A DNA stretch of 64,000 bases from Mesotoga infera (GTDB lineage Bacteria; Thermotogota; Thermotogae; Petrotogales; Kosmotogaceae), in the NCBI RefSeq assembly GCF_900157305.1, contig NZ_LS974202.1, positions 806,001 through 870,000 of the forward strand, given 5' to 3'. Made by a program: the position numbers and the translations under genes. Numbering within the stretch: position 1 is the first letter of the stretch; each line of letters starts with the position of its first letter. Of this stretch, positions 35,601 to 43,614 are shown piece after piece. The notes beneath the pieces were generated by a model, which worked only from the letters and a program-made list of their open reading frames with translations, was not told the origin of the DNA and did no database searches.

Positions 35601-36746
35601 TTCGGGCGGCCTGTTGACATCCTGCACCCGAATCGTGAAAGAGGCTCTGCCGATTCCACCTTTGCCATCGGAAATCGTTATTGCAACGTCCTTGTCACCG
35701 GCATCACGATAGCCTGGAGTAAAGACGTATCTGTTGTCTTCCACCGCACCGGGCCCTTCCACTATGATCTCTAAAGGATCGTCGTCGGGATCGAGCATGC
35801 GACTCGAGAGGTCAACTACTAGTTCTTCGCCTTCGGAAATCACCATATCGCTCAAGAAGATTCTGGGCGGTCTGTTCGTCTCGGTAACCGTTACTTTGAA
35901 AGTCGAGGTCGATTCGCCTCCCCTGCTATCCCTGGCGGAGATCGAAACCACGCTTTCACCGGCCTCCTCAAAGCCCGGCTTATAGACGAAGACTCCATCT
36001 ACGATCCCTCCCGGCCCACCGATGAGAGACAGTGTCACCGCGTCACCATCCGTATCCGAAACGAGAGACGCGAGATCTACGGTTAGAGAGTCTCCTTCCC
36101 TGACCGTTTGATCCGATACCACGAGAGTTGGTGGCGCGTTCACATCCACCACTTCGAGTTGCACATCCCTCACTGTTTCATTGCCCTCGGAATCTTTTGC
36201 GGTGATTCTCAGGACTTTCTTACCGGCATCCATATAACCTGGAGCGTACACATATGTCCTTCCTTCGAGATTTCCAGGACCATCGACTTTGAGAGATATC
36301 TCATCGTTATCCGGATCTTTCACGATCGTCAAAAGGTCGAGAGACATACTCTCTCCCTCGAAAACCTTGAGCGGCGTTGTATCGATTTCCGGAGGTCTGT
36401 TGACCCTTATGACGTTTATCTTCAGCTCTCCCGTGGAGTTTTTCCCCTGTTTGTCGGTTGCCTTTATCTTTACGATCACTTCGCCTACATACTTGAAAGC
36501 AGGCTCGAATGTGAATACCGATCCGGTTATTGTTCCGGGGCCATCGACCTTTTCGAGCGTGACTTCATCGGCCTTTTCATCTTTTATAAAGGCCTTCAAA
36601 TCGACACTGAGTTTTTCTCCCTGGTTAACTACCTGAACCGGCAGTTCCATAACGGGTTCTTTGTTCAGCAGTGCCGGAATCGTCGCTATGAGAACGATCG
36701 CCACAGCGACCGCGACGATTAGCGTATAGATCATCCATTTCTTCAT
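32688..36746 (-). CDS. Giant membrane-anchored protein of tandem cadherin/Ig-like domains
   Basis: About 1352 residues. One N-terminal membrane helix (MIYTLIVAVAVAIVLIATIPALL) anchors or exports it. About 14 beta-sandwich repeats of roughly 88 residues follow, each with DPDGDE-type acidic loops, EGPGS, YTYEP and VSD, and linked by VNRPP-like motifs; these resemble Ca2+-binding cadherin/Ig-like adhesin domains. A short divergent C-terminal domain ends the protein. ATG 36746 follows GAGGGGGGAG; an extension to 36782 lacks one. Adjacent repeats are nearly identical at the DNA level, showing recent internal duplication. Likely a cell-surface or outer-sheath adhesin, but no partner is known. Confidence 0.85.
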   Translation of the reverse strand: MKKWMIYTLIVAVAVAIVLIATIPALLNKEPVMELPVQVVNQGEKLSVDLKAFIKDEKADEVTLEKVDGPGTITGSVFTFEPAFKYVGEVIVKIKATDKQGKNSTGELKINVIRVNRPPEIDTTPLKVFEGESMSLDLLTIVKDPDNDEISLKVDGPGNLEGRTYVYAPGYMDAGKKVLRITAKDSEGNETVRDVQLEVVDVNAPPTLVVSDQTVREGDSLTVDLASLVSDTDGDAVTLSLIGGPGGIVDGVFVYKPGFEEAGESVVSISARDSRGGESTSTFKVTVTETNRPPRIFLSDMVISEGEELVVDLSSRMLDPDDDPLEIIVEGPGAVEDNRYVFTPGYRDAGDKDVAITISDGKGGIGRASFTIRVQDVNRPPEGSIANETISEGEKLNLYLKAFAYDPDGDEIFFELLEGPGSVEGDSYTYEPDFESAGLKEVKIKVSDAGGEEKILVFEIAVVDVNRAPVAVLPSIAASIRETFTLGLDLKSFFTDPDGEELSFAILEGPGSIEGSNYKYTPSYNDQGEKKITIVASDPSGLSTNLPVTVSVMDLNREPRVLTSDVSIDENEPLTIDFNGWVIDPDGDSVEISIKGPGSIKDGIYTFKPGYNDSGEHTVKVHVRDERGAMKEASFTILVNDVNRPPRMLLSDKMIDEGTRLVVDLGMQSIDLDGDELNFTLVEGPGSVENAIYTFEPSFEESGDYTVTIRVSDGQTSVTGEFMIEVVDVNRAPETTIKEIKSSIREGFSLGMNLATFFGDPDGDELTFSLEGPGTLEGNGYTYSPGYEDSGEKSVLVTANDGRGGSVTLPIIISVLDINRPPEGSIANETISEGEKLNLYLKAFAYDPDGDEIFFELLEGPGSVEGDSYTYEPDFESAGLKEVKIKVSDAGGEEKILVFEIAVVDVNRAPVAVLPSIAASIRETFTLGLDLKSFFTDPDGEELSFAILEGPGSIEGSNYKYTPLYNDQGEKKITIVASDPSGLSTNLPVTVSVMDLNREPRVLTSDVSIDENEPLTIDFNGWVIDPDGDSVEISIEGPGSIKDGIYTFKPGYNDSGEHTVKVHVRDERGATKEASFTILVNDVNRPPEGSIANETISEGEKLNLYLKAFAYDPDGDEIFFELLEGPGSVEGDSYTYEPDFESAGLKEVKIKVSDAVGEEKILVFEIEIVDENRVPLITSSLPEITVQAEKVVEIDLMDHLNDPDGDDLLFEILEGPGSITGSKYIFEPRIGDIGQKEVLIKVSDGKGELTVPLRIFVEAGHRVVSITYALFSSGIDKVKLIAGSHEIISSGQRAELEIDWPLDFDTVSLWSFLEESAELIGTAKITASSSSRNIPLVSERGETKGFVRIELK
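33490..34292 (-). repeat. Intragenic three-domain block, copy B
   Basis: About 803 bp nearly identical to 34813-35615, shifted by exactly 1323 bp (441 codons, five domains). Only scattered substitutions separate the copies. A third, shorter copy of the first unit is at about 33250-33496. Confidence 0.9.
34813..35615 (-). repeat. Intragenic three-domain block, copy A
   Basis: Partner of 33490-34292. Both start at a GGCCTGTTTACATCG junction in the linker codons and end in the next GGCCTGTT linker, so whole domains were copied in frame. Confidence 0.9.
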
Positions 36747-36828
36747 TTTTCTCCCCCCTCTTGCTTTATTTTTATCAACCAAATACTTCTCATAATTTTA
36801 TAATCGCCTAAGTCATAAAACCTTTTAT

Positions 36829-37458
36829 TCAGCGGATCACAGGGTTTGGGCTCTCCCGGAGGCTTTGCGGTCTTTCCGATTCTTTGAACAGTACAACCAC
36901 CTCATCGAATCCCATCCCCAGGAGAAGCCCGTGGAAGAAGTTCTTGGCGCTCTCTCTAGAAGTCTCTTCAATACCCATTTCTTGTGCGCTGATCAACGCC
37001 TGTTGTTCTATCTCTTTGCTATAAGACTGGAATGTCTTGAGCATATCCCTGTTCCCGAAAACCTTAACCAGAACACCGCTCTGATTTATCACACGTATAT
37101 CCGGTATCTTGCTCTGGGGTATGGTCACTTCGAGTTCCGGAGGAGGAAGAACGAGCTTTATTCTTCTGCTCTCCCCTTCGTAAATCTCGATGGAATTACT
37201 ATCTATACTTTTGAGATCGAGATAACCGCGAACTTGAAAGGGAACTATAAAAATATATCTCTGTGAAGTGCCCGGTACTATGCTTTCCTTTTCAGGTTCG
37301 AATATGAGCAATGTGGTCATTCTTGCCGTGCTCAACTCGGCGATTCGTTCGATCCTGTGAATCACCGATTCGGTTCTGACGGTCGTCTTCTTGCGCGACT
37401 GTAATAGTATCAGCAACAGTATGCAGACCGCGATTATCAGAACGATATTTAGAACGAT
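36829..37458 (-). CDS. DUF4230-like membrane-anchored protein
   Basis: About 209 residues. It resembles DUF4230: TTVRTESVIHRIERIAELSTARM, then GYLDLKSIDSNSIEIYEGESRRIKLVLPPPEL, then a helical stretch IEQQALISAQEMGIEETSRESAKNFFHGLLLGMGF. The first codons encode a membrane helix (IVLNIVLIIAVCILLLILL), usual for the family. The start is odd: GGGGAGG (37473-37467) stands eight bases before an ATC codon at 37458, and no ATG, GTG or TTG is in frame until TTG 37416, which lacks a ribosome site and would delete most of the helix. A rare ATC start is thus suggested. The function of DUF4230 is unknown. Confidence 0.65.
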   Translation of the reverse strand: MVLNIVLIIAVCILLLILLQSRKKTTVRTESVIHRIERIAELSTARMTTLLIFEPEKESIVPGTSQRYIFIVPFQVRGYLDLKSIDSNSIEIYEGESRRIKLVLPPPELEVTIPQSKIPDIRVINQSGVLVKVFGNRDMLKTFQSYSKEIEQQALISAQEMGIEETSRESAKNFFHGLLLGMGFDEVVVLFKESERPQSLRESPNPVIR

Positions 37459-37481
37459 AGGTAAAACCTCCCCGTTGCCAT

Positions 37482-37898
37482 CTATGTGTTATAGAAATCG
37501 AAATTGAAATTGAAAGCCGCCCCCATTACGATCACGGCGATCACGGTAATAAGAATGAAGACGATGGCCAGAATTATAAGGACACCCTGGATCCTGAAAT
37601 ACTTCATCATGCTGTCGAGACCTATTTCGAGATTCAGAGGAGCCTTTGTGTGAATGAAAGTTTCCAGCTCATTCTTCGTTCTTCTTAGTCTGAGACCCAT
37701 CACAAGGGCAACGATAGCACTGATAAGACCGAATATGGAAAAGGGGTTCGCTATCATTCCTGCGATCGAGCCTATTATTCCGAGCGTAGCGCCGATGAGA
37801 GTCCATATGCCGACGAATCCGGCCCAGTAGCTCAACCTGCTAAGAGTCTGGTAAGAGATTCCTTCGATGCCAGAATTACCTTCGCTTCTTTCATACAT
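37482..37898 (-). CDS. Small membrane protein of unknown function (DUF5362-like)
   Basis: 138 residues with four membrane segments (WAGFVGIWTLIGATLGIIGSIAGMI, IFGLISAIVALVMGLRL, and two near the end). After a short cytoplasmic N-terminus the sequence LSRLSYWAGF and a hydrophilic loop of about 30 residues are seen, as in small Thermotogota membrane proteins of the DUF5362 type. ATG 37898 has GGGGG eight bases upstream; GTG 37907 is too close to it. The DUF4230-like gene begins about 25 bp downstream, so the two probably form an operon. Confidence 0.65.
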   Translation of the reverse strand: MYERSEGNSGIEGISYQTLSRLSYWAGFVGIWTLIGATLGIIGSIAGMIANPFSIFGLISAIVALVMGLRLRRTKNELETFIHTKAPLNLEIGLDSMMKYFRIQGVLIILAIVFILITVIAVIVMGAAFNFNFDFYNT

Positions 37899-38019
37899 AC
37901 GAAACACCCCCTTTTATTCACAAATTAAGTTTATCAGAGAAAGCCAAAAAACTGTAATGCTTTGCCGTGTTGGAATATCTGTTGAACTATCATTAGTGGG
38001 AAGAGTTTCGATCTATATA

Positions 38020-38047
38020 TTGTTAGTAAAGCTTACGGTGGTATAAT
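38020..38047 (+). promoter_or_regulatory. Promoter of the aldo/keto reductase gene
   Basis: TTGTTA (38020-38025) and an extended TGGTATAAT ending at 38047 are spaced by 16 bp. The start codon is about 55 bp further on, preceded by AAGGAGG. Confidence 0.65.
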
Positions 38048-38102
38048 CAAAGCAAACAAAGTATATCGGAATTAAAATCATCATGAATGAAGGAGGTTAT
38101 TT

Positions 38103-39056
38103 ATGGAATATCGCAAAGTTGGAAAAAGTGGCTTAAGGATAAGTGAACTGTCGCTCGGTTCATGGTTGACTTTCGGAGCACAGCTGGATATCGAAAACGC
38201 CAGAGAGGCTATGCGCAGGGCATACAGAGAGGGAATAAACTTTTTTGACAACGCCGAGGCCTACGCCAGCGGGATGTCTGAATCGATGATGGGCGAGATC
38301 CTCAAAGAGTTCAAACGAGAGGAAGTAGTCGTTTCCACCAAGATCTTCTGGGGGGGAAACAAGCCCAACCAGAAAGGCCTTTCCCGGAAGCATCTTCTCG
38401 AGGGTACCTGGAACTCTTTGAAACGACTTCAGTTAAGCTATGTCGATCTTCTGTACGCTCACAGGCCTGATCCAGAGACTCCCATGGAGGAGGTGGTTCT
38501 GGCGATGGACTATATAGTCAGGAATGGACTGGCCTTCTACTGGGGAACTTCGGAGTGGAGCGCCGGCGAACTTGAAGAGGCTCACCGTGTGGCAGAAAAG
38601 CTAAACGCAATTCATCCCGTTGTTGAACAACCCCAGTACAATTTGCTCTCCAGAGAGAGAGTCGAGAAGGAATATCTCCCCCTGTATGAAAAATACGGAA
38701 TGGGATTGACTGTCTGGAGCCCACTGGCGAGTGGATTGCTCACCGGCAAATATAACGACGGAATTCCTCAAGACAGTAGGCTCGCCAGATTCCCCGGTTT
38801 GAAGAAGCACCTGGAAGAAAACGGTATGCTGTCCAAGGAAAATCTGGAAAAAGTCGGAAAACTGGCCAATGTAGCGAAAGAACTTGGGATCGGTTTACCC
38901 CAACTGGCTCTCGCCTGGATTCTGAAAAACGAGAACGTGAGTTCCGTGATTCTCGGCGTCAGCAGGGTCGAACAACTCGAAGAAAACTTGAAAGCTCTTG
39001 AAGCCAAAGAAAAGCTGACCGATGAAGTAATGAAAGAGATAGAGAGTATAATCTAA
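38103..39056 (+). CDS. Aldo/keto reductase, potassium-channel-beta-like
   Basis: 317 residues, an NADPH-dependent TIM-barrel reductase. The catalytic aspartate and tyrosine are in FFDNAEAYASGMSE, the lysine in VVSTKIFWGG, the histidine in LLYAHRPDPETP. The coenzyme region LAWILKNENVSSVILGVSRVEQLEENL is clear. The group resembles Kv-beta/YghZ-type enzymes acting on aldehydes. AAGGAGG precedes the ATG. It stands alone between a promoter and a terminator. Confidence 0.92.
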   Translation: MEYRKVGKSGLRISELSLGSWLTFGAQLDIENAREAMRRAYREGINFFDNAEAYASGMSESMMGEILKEFKREEVVVSTKIFWGGNKPNQKGLSRKHLLEGTWNSLKRLQLSYVDLLYAHRPDPETPMEEVVLAMDYIVRNGLAFYWGTSEWSAGELEEAHRVAEKLNAIHPVVEQPQYNLLSRERVEKEYLPLYEKYGMGLTVWSPLASGLLTGKYNDGIPQDSRLARFPGLKKHLEENGMLSKENLEKVGKLANVAKELGIGLPQLALAWILKNENVSSVILGVSRVEQLEENLKALEAKEKLTDEVMKEIESII

Positions 39057-39076
39057 ATTACAGTCCTGAACATCTT

Positions 39077-39131
39077 GCCCGGTGCGCTTCTCGAGTAGAA
39101 ACTCCCGTTCGATCCACACCGGGCTTTCTTG
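39077..39131 (+). terminator. Probable terminator after the aldo/keto reductase gene
   Basis: GCCCGGTG (39077-39084) pairs with CACCGGGC (39117-39124), enclosing 32 bases, followed by TTTCTTG. The T tract is short. Confidence 0.5.
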
Positions 39132-39171
39132 AAGATAAAGCGGCGAAAATTTCTAGAGGGGAGAGATTTAT

Positions 39172-39768
39172 ATGAAGAGATGGTTTTTCGTTTCGGCGAC
39201 ACTTTTAATGGTACTGGTATTGAGCGGGTGTCTATACATAATGCCAGTTCCAATACCTATAACAGAGAGCCTTATCGAACCCATAGTCTTTCAGCTACCT
39301 GGCACCCCTTCCCCGATAAATAGCTTTGCCTTTGGCAGCCAGAGCATCCCGACTCTCGACGAGATTATCGCAGAGGCTCAAAAAAGCAGCCCGATTCAAA
39401 TTCCAGACAACTTCAGAATAACCTCCGTTCAGGTGAAGGCCAGGGTAATCTGGGAGAGCGAAGATGGCCAGATCGATCTCAAGTTTTACATCTCCCGCGA
39501 TCCCTTCACCGATATACCTCTACTGATAACCGATCCGGAAAGCATAGAAGACAACGAACTTTTCGACGATACGATTCTTCCTGGAGAAAATATCTTCGAG
39601 AGGGATTCCGGTTCAACTCCGGCATTTTCGATGATAATCGACATACTCAACAGTGGAGTCTCCGAGGACATAAACTGGCTGGCTCTGTACGATTACAGCG
39701 CCACTCATGATTCGACAATGACCATATTCGTGAGCGGAACCGTCTGGGTCAAGAGGTTTGTGGAATAG
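39172..39768 (+). CDS. Putative lipoprotein of unknown function
   Basis: 198 residues. The signal peptide ends in a lipobox, LVLSGC, so the mature protein should be lipid-anchored. The rest has a beta-rich look (VQVKARVIWESEDGQIDLKFYIS, then TMTIFVSGTVWVKRFVE) with no recognised family. GGGGAG precedes the ATG. No operon partner. Confidence 0.7.
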   Translation: MKRWFFVSATLLMVLVLSGCLYIMPVPIPITESLIEPIVFQLPGTPSPINSFAFGSQSIPTLDEIIAEAQKSSPIQIPDNFRITSVQVKARVIWESEDGQIDLKFYISRDPFTDIPLLITDPESIEDNELFDDTILPGENIFERDSGSTPAFSMIIDILNSGVSEDINWLALYDYSATHDSTMTIFVSGTVWVKRFVE

Positions 39769-40232
39769 ATTTTTTGATTTAACGCATTTCACATTGAAGT
39801 CCTTGCCAATTGGCTGGTGCCATGCGCTTTTGAAGTGAAAACCAGCAGTGTTTCGATGACCGAGCTTTAGTCTTGGGATTTGTGACTTCTCACCGTTTCG
39901 TATAATTTTGCAGTCTTTCTAAACAGCATGCCTGATAGGTATGTTGGACTACTATATATATCAGATGGAGATTTTTTGCCTTTAAGTAATGGCTGAAAAT
40001 GCTTGCGATTTGTCCAGGCTCGAAACAGTTTGGAAGACAGGGCCATGAGTCGCATGTCGTTTTGTACAGCAATTCCGATACGAGACCGTATTGAAATTAG
40101 TGAATACTCGCGAGTTGAGTTTTGGAAATATCGATATTCAATACTAAGAATGCTTTACCCATACAGGGTTATGGTATTATAAACAATATAAACTCAATGC
40201 ATTTCACAAATTTCATTATAAGGGGTGGTGGT
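39769..40232 (+). other. Intergenic region with the probable Mbx operon promoter
   Basis: No credible gene. An extended -10, TGGTATTAT (40172-40180), with a weak TTTACC 15 bp before it, is the best candidate promoter for the operon that begins at 40233. The rest shows nothing recognisable. Confidence 0.4.
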
Positions 40233-40727
40233 ATGGCCCTGCAGTTTTTGTCGGTTTACGTAATTGGTTTTTTCATCTGGCTCGGTTTTACAGGGAGCTT
40301 CGATCCATTGGAGTTGCTCCTGGGATTGATTATAACAGCCATCGTGGCGGCTATCTTCAGCAGGTATTCGAATTTTCGTTTCGGGCTGGATTTTCCGCTG
40401 CGTGTTTTCAAATTCATATTTCGCTTTCTACCGGTATTCATAGTTGAAATGGTAAAGGCAAATATCGATGTTGCCCGCAGGGTACTAAACCCCGATCTTC
40501 CGATCAATCCAGGTATGTTCAGGATAGATACAGACCTGAAGGGAGACTTCGCCAAATTATGTCTGGCTAATTCCATTACTCTGACTCCAGGAACGCTGAC
40601 CGTGGATACGGACGAAAAGGGACTTTTAATTCATTCCATCGATTTGAAGGAAGATCTACAGTCAGCAGAAGTAACCGGATTAATTCCAGAAAGCTTTGAA
40701 CAACGGATAAAGGAGGTTTTCGAATGA
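40233..40727 (+). CDS. mbxA: MrpE-like antiporter subunit of the Mbx complex
   Basis: 164 residues with an N-terminal pair of membrane helices (LQFLSVYVIGFFIWLGFTGSFDPLELLLGLIITAIVAAI) and the MrpE motif region RFLPVFIVEMVKANIDVARRVLNP, ending in SITLTPGTLTVDTDEKGLLIHSID. ATG 40233 follows AGGGGTGG; the longer frame from 40122 has no support. It is the first gene of the operon and overlaps mbxB by four bases. In the Mrp-type module it helps form the ion-translocating part. Confidence 0.85.
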   Translation: MALQFLSVYVIGFFIWLGFTGSFDPLELLLGLIITAIVAAIFSRYSNFRFGLDFPLRVFKFIFRFLPVFIVEMVKANIDVARRVLNPDLPINPGMFRIDTDLKGDFAKLCLANSITLTPGTLTVDTDEKGLLIHSIDLKEDLQSAEVTGLIPESFEQRIKEVFE

Positions 40728-40978
40728 TTGCCTTCTCCATCTTTTTTTCCTTGATATTGCTCGGTGCTTTCCTTACTCTTTACAGACTCTTCAAAGGGCC
40801 GACGACTCCAGACAGGGTGGCCGCTCTTGATATCTTGAATGTAATGGTAACGGGCGCGATAGTTCTCTTCTCGCTCATCGATAGAAACTCACTTTTCCTC
40901 GATATCGCTCTTGTCTATGCGGCCCTTTCATTTCTGGAGACCGTTGTGGTTATCCGGTATCTGGAGGGGAGAAAATGA
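40724..40978 (+). CDS. mbxB: MrpF-like antiporter subunit
   Basis: 84 residues, three membrane helices, with the MrpF signature FKGPTTPDRVAALDILNVMVTGAIVL. Overlaps mbxA and mbxC by four bases on each side (ATGA). Confidence 0.88.
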   Translation: MIAFSIFFSLILLGAFLTLYRLFKGPTTPDRVAALDILNVMVTGAIVLFSLIDRNSLFLDIALVYAALSFLETVVVIRYLEGRK

Positions 40979-41319
40979 TCGTATTGGATATTCTGGGATA
41001 CATAATGATCTCTATCGGGGCCTTCTTCTACTTTCTGGGGGGATTGGGTATGTTTAGAATGCCCGATGTATATAACAGGCTTCAGGCAGGAACGAAGGCT
41101 ACAACGCTCGGTTCATTCTCTCTCATACTCGGCGTAGGACTGGCAAATCCTGCCTGGCTTATGAAAGCTATAATCATAGTCACTTTCATCGCGATCACAA
41201 ATCCGGTGGGGAGCTCTGTAATCGCCAGAGCTGCCATGAAAAAGGGCATAAAGCCGGTCGGTAGAAAAGAAATAGCCGAAGTTAACCAAAAGCCCTCTGA
41301 AGGGGGTGAAGACGAATGA
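40975..41319 (+). CDS. mbxC: MrpG-like antiporter subunit
   Basis: 114 residues, three membrane helices. Signature GLGMFRMPDVYNRLQAGTKATTLGS is typical of MrpG/MnhG. Overlaps the start of mbxD by four bases. Confidence 0.88.
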   Translation: MIVLDILGYIMISIGAFFYFLGGLGMFRMPDVYNRLQAGTKATTLGSFSLILGVGLANPAWLMKAIIIVTFIAITNPVGSSVIARAAMKKGIKPVGRKEIAEVNQKPSEGGEDE

Positions 41320-41431
41320 ACGTCTTCTCGCTAATAACCGGGGTAGCCATAGTAGTACTGGCTCTGGTGGCTATCGAGGCCAGGAGGCTGATAACATCGG
41401 TTATAATGCTGTCGGCCGTGGGATTGCTCTC

Positions 41432-41459
41432 GGTAGTTCTATTTGTTATTATGAATCAT
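41432..41459 (+). other. Left attachment junction (host/element)
   Basis: The left arm is host sequence (GGTAGTTCTAT), the centre is TTGTTA, the right arm is the element's TTATGAATCAT. The 13-bp core shared by all three junctions is 41443-41455. Confidence 0.8.
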
Positions 41460-41531
41460 TTTCACTCACTATGTCAAAAAGCATGGTACAATGCATTTGC
41501 ACTTACATAAAATATGAAAGGAGTGAGCAAA

Positions 41532-41885
41532 GTGCTTACGTGGAACGGTGAGAATTATTACACGACTGCGGAGATAGCGGAGATACTGCACGTTACTCCA
41601 GGAACGGTACGGAGAAAGATGGCTAGCGGAGAACTGAAAGCTATAACGCTTGGAAAGATGCTATACGTCTTAGAAAGCGAGCTAGGCAAAGCTCTAGAGT
41701 GGAAAGATGCGAACTCTAATATCGACATGTATCAAAGGATTCTAGAGCATGCTGCTAGCGTTAAGCAACTGCCCAGCGGTGAATGTATATTCTATAACGA
41801 CGACGGAGAACCGTTGATGCAAGCAAAGATAGCGACTGCAAGCGGAGTGGCGCAAAGCATTGGAGACGATGTAGATGCTGAATAA
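41532..41885 (+). CDS. Helix-turn-helix (HTH_17/excisionase-type) protein, copy 1
   Basis: 117 residues. The N-terminal MerR/excisionase-like helix-turn-helix reads YYTTAEIAEILHVTPGTVRRKMASGELKAITLGKMLYVLESEL. The C-terminal half is unassigned. I use GTG 41532 since GGAG lies eight bases before it; ATG 41514 has no such site. A TACAAT with TGG context (41487-41492) may be the -10. As the first gene of the element it probably controls replication or copy number, or acts in recombination directionality. Confidence 0.75.
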   Translation: MLTWNGENYYTTAEIAEILHVTPGTVRRKMASGELKAITLGKMLYVLESELGKALEWKDANSNIDMYQRILEHAASVKQLPSGECIFYNDDGEPLMQAKIATASGVAQSIGDDVDAE

Positions 41886-41897
41886 GGATGGTGCATT

Positions 41898-42203
41898 ATG
41901 AAAAATGGAACCGTGTGCAACCCGTGGCGAAAAAGCAAAGGACTGCCGGAATTAAATATCGAAAAAGTCTATGCTACGGCTGCGTGGATAATTGGCAAGC
42001 TGACGGACGGAGAGCCGAAAGAGAGAGTATTACAGCTATTATGGCTGCAATACGTGATGGAGATGCTAGCGGAATTGTGTTGCGATACGCAGCTATTAGA
42101 CTTTGAAACTCGATATTCTCTGAATGTTGGCATGAGAGCATTAGAGAAAGCTCTCGACAAAAAAAAGAGCCCGCAATATGGTTATGCAGACTCTCTCATG
42201 TAA
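41898..42203 (+). CDS. Small unknown protein of the element, copy 1
   Basis: 101 residues, probably helical (VYATAAWIIGKLTDGEPKERVLQLLWLQYVMEMLAELC), no recognised family. The ATG has GGATGG nine bases upstream, and the gene starts 12 bases after the helix-turn-helix gene. A hairpin follows. Confidence 0.65.
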   Translation: MKNGTVCNPWRKSKGLPELNIEKVYATAAWIIGKLTDGEPKERVLQLLWLQYVMEMLAELCCDTQLLDFETRYSLNVGMRALEKALDKKKSPQYGYADSLM

Positions 42204-42213
42204 TATGTTGGTT

Positions 42214-42242
42214 GAGCCGTATAGTCGCCATCTATGCGGCTC
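42214..42242 (+). promoter_or_regulatory. Hairpin between the small gene and the ATPase gene
   Basis: GAGCCGTATAG pairs with CTATGCGGCTC (one G-T pair) around seven bases, followed by TTACTC. It lies 36 bases before the ATPase start codon and may attenuate its expression. The same hairpin is at 45340-45368. Confidence 0.55.
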
Positions 42243-42278
42243 TTACTCTCACTAAAAAAGTGAAAGGACGTGTCAGTC

Positions 42279-43601
42279 ATGACAATTATAGCAGATAACT
42301 ACTTTAGTACCAGTAGTAATGAGCGATATCTACTCTGGGCATTGTTGTACGATGCTCAATTCTATGAACTCTTTCCGGACGTGTACCGTTCCGACTTTCA
42401 ACGCTGCGAGATATACGACTTTATGGCGGAGTCTTATCACGCAAAAGCTGACGAGACGGACATTATCAAAGACTTTCGCAAGCGGTTTCCAACGGTGGCG
42501 GAGACGATGGACGGTGAACATCACGAGAGCCTGCCGAGTTATTACAGCTTACTGGACACGGTGCGAAAAGAGAGCAAAGAACTACTGCGGCAAAGACTCG
42601 CAAGTCTCCGAGATCCTGATGACGCTTTCCGAGATCTCGACAATTATAGGAAGAACCAACACGGCATCAAACACGCTGGAATTAAGTATCTATCAGCGAT
42701 GGAGCTAATGGAGAAAGTATTTGAGCCGATAAAGTGGTGCGTTCCAGGACTCATACCGGACGGACTCATAATGCTTGCTGGAAAGCCGAAAGTCGGCAAG
42801 TCGTGGCTTGCTTTGCATCTTTGCCATGCAGTGGCTTTCGGTGGCTACGCCTTCGGCAGTATAGATGTTCCACGTGGAAAAGCTCTTTACTACGGACTAG
42901 AGGACTCCGAAAGACGGCTCAAAGAGAGACTCAAAGCTATATCGTGTGAATTGCCAGTGCCGGACGGACTGTATCTGAGTACAAAATTATCCAGGCTGGA
43001 TGATGGCGGACTTGACGAGATCTCGACATGGCTTGACGATAACGCAGACGCACGGCTAGTGGTAATCGACACACTTGCGAGAGTCAAGCCGAAAGCCAGA
43101 CGGAGTAATGATGCTTACGAGAACGACACCGAGATAATGAGCGGCCTGCAAGAGTTGGCCATGAGATACGGCATAACGGTGTTGGTAGTGCATCATATGC
43201 GGAAGAACACGAGAGACTCTGATGACGTGTTCGATGGAGTACTCGGAAGTACCGGACTTACTGGGACTGCCGATGCCACGTTGCTTTTGCAACGTGGACG
43301 GCAGACCAAAGAGATAGTCATGAGCATCACCGGACGAGATGTAGATGAGCAAGAGTTATCAATAGCTTTCTCTCTAGCTGATAGAGTACCGTTCAGACTA
43401 CTCGGAAGTACGGATGAGATACATATGAGCGATACACGCAAAGAGATACTAGAGTATCTCCAGGAGAACGGAAAGACTACACCGAAAGAGCTAGCAACGG
43501 CTCTAGGAAAGAATTACAGCACAACTAAAACCATGCTGCAAAGGATGCTAGCGGACGGAGTGGTGAGCAATAACAATGGCAAGTATGAAATATATACCTG
43601 A
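42279..43601 (+). CDS. DnaB/RepA-like replicative ATPase of the element, copy 1
   Basis: 440 residues. The first 90 resemble the helical N-terminal domain of DnaB (ERYLLWALLYDAQFYELFPDVY). Residues about 140-360 form a RecA-like core: Walker A LAGKPKVGKSWLALHL near 168, Walker B ARLVVIDTLARVKP near 258, and VLVVHHMRKN, GVLGSTGLTGTAD motifs. A C-terminal winged helix follows (TPKELATALGKNYSTTKTMLQRMLADGVV). This AAA_25/RepA-type protein is usual for plasmid or phage replication. ATG 42279 is preferred because AAAGGAC lies 10 bases before it. Confidence 0.85.
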   Translation: MTIIADNYFSTSSNERYLLWALLYDAQFYELFPDVYRSDFQRCEIYDFMAESYHAKADETDIIKDFRKRFPTVAETMDGEHHESLPSYYSLLDTVRKESKELLRQRLASLRDPDDAFRDLDNYRKNQHGIKHAGIKYLSAMELMEKVFEPIKWCVPGLIPDGLIMLAGKPKVGKSWLALHLCHAVAFGGYAFGSIDVPRGKALYYGLEDSERRLKERLKAISCELPVPDGLYLSTKLSRLDDGGLDEISTWLDDNADARLVVIDTLARVKPKARRSNDAYENDTEIMSGLQELAMRYGITVLVVHHMRKNTRDSDDVFDGVLGSTGLTGTADATLLLQRGRQTKEIVMSITGRDVDEQELSIAFSLADRVPFRLLGSTDEIHMSDTRKEILEYLQENGKTTPKELATALGKNYSTTKTMLQRMLADGVVSNNNGKYEIYT

Positions 43602-43614
43602 ATATATATAAAAG

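Noticed and set aside
36108-36722. 204-codon plus-strand frame opposite the giant repeat protein
   Set aside because: Antisense to a repeat-rich gene; its length follows from the codon bias of the repeats.
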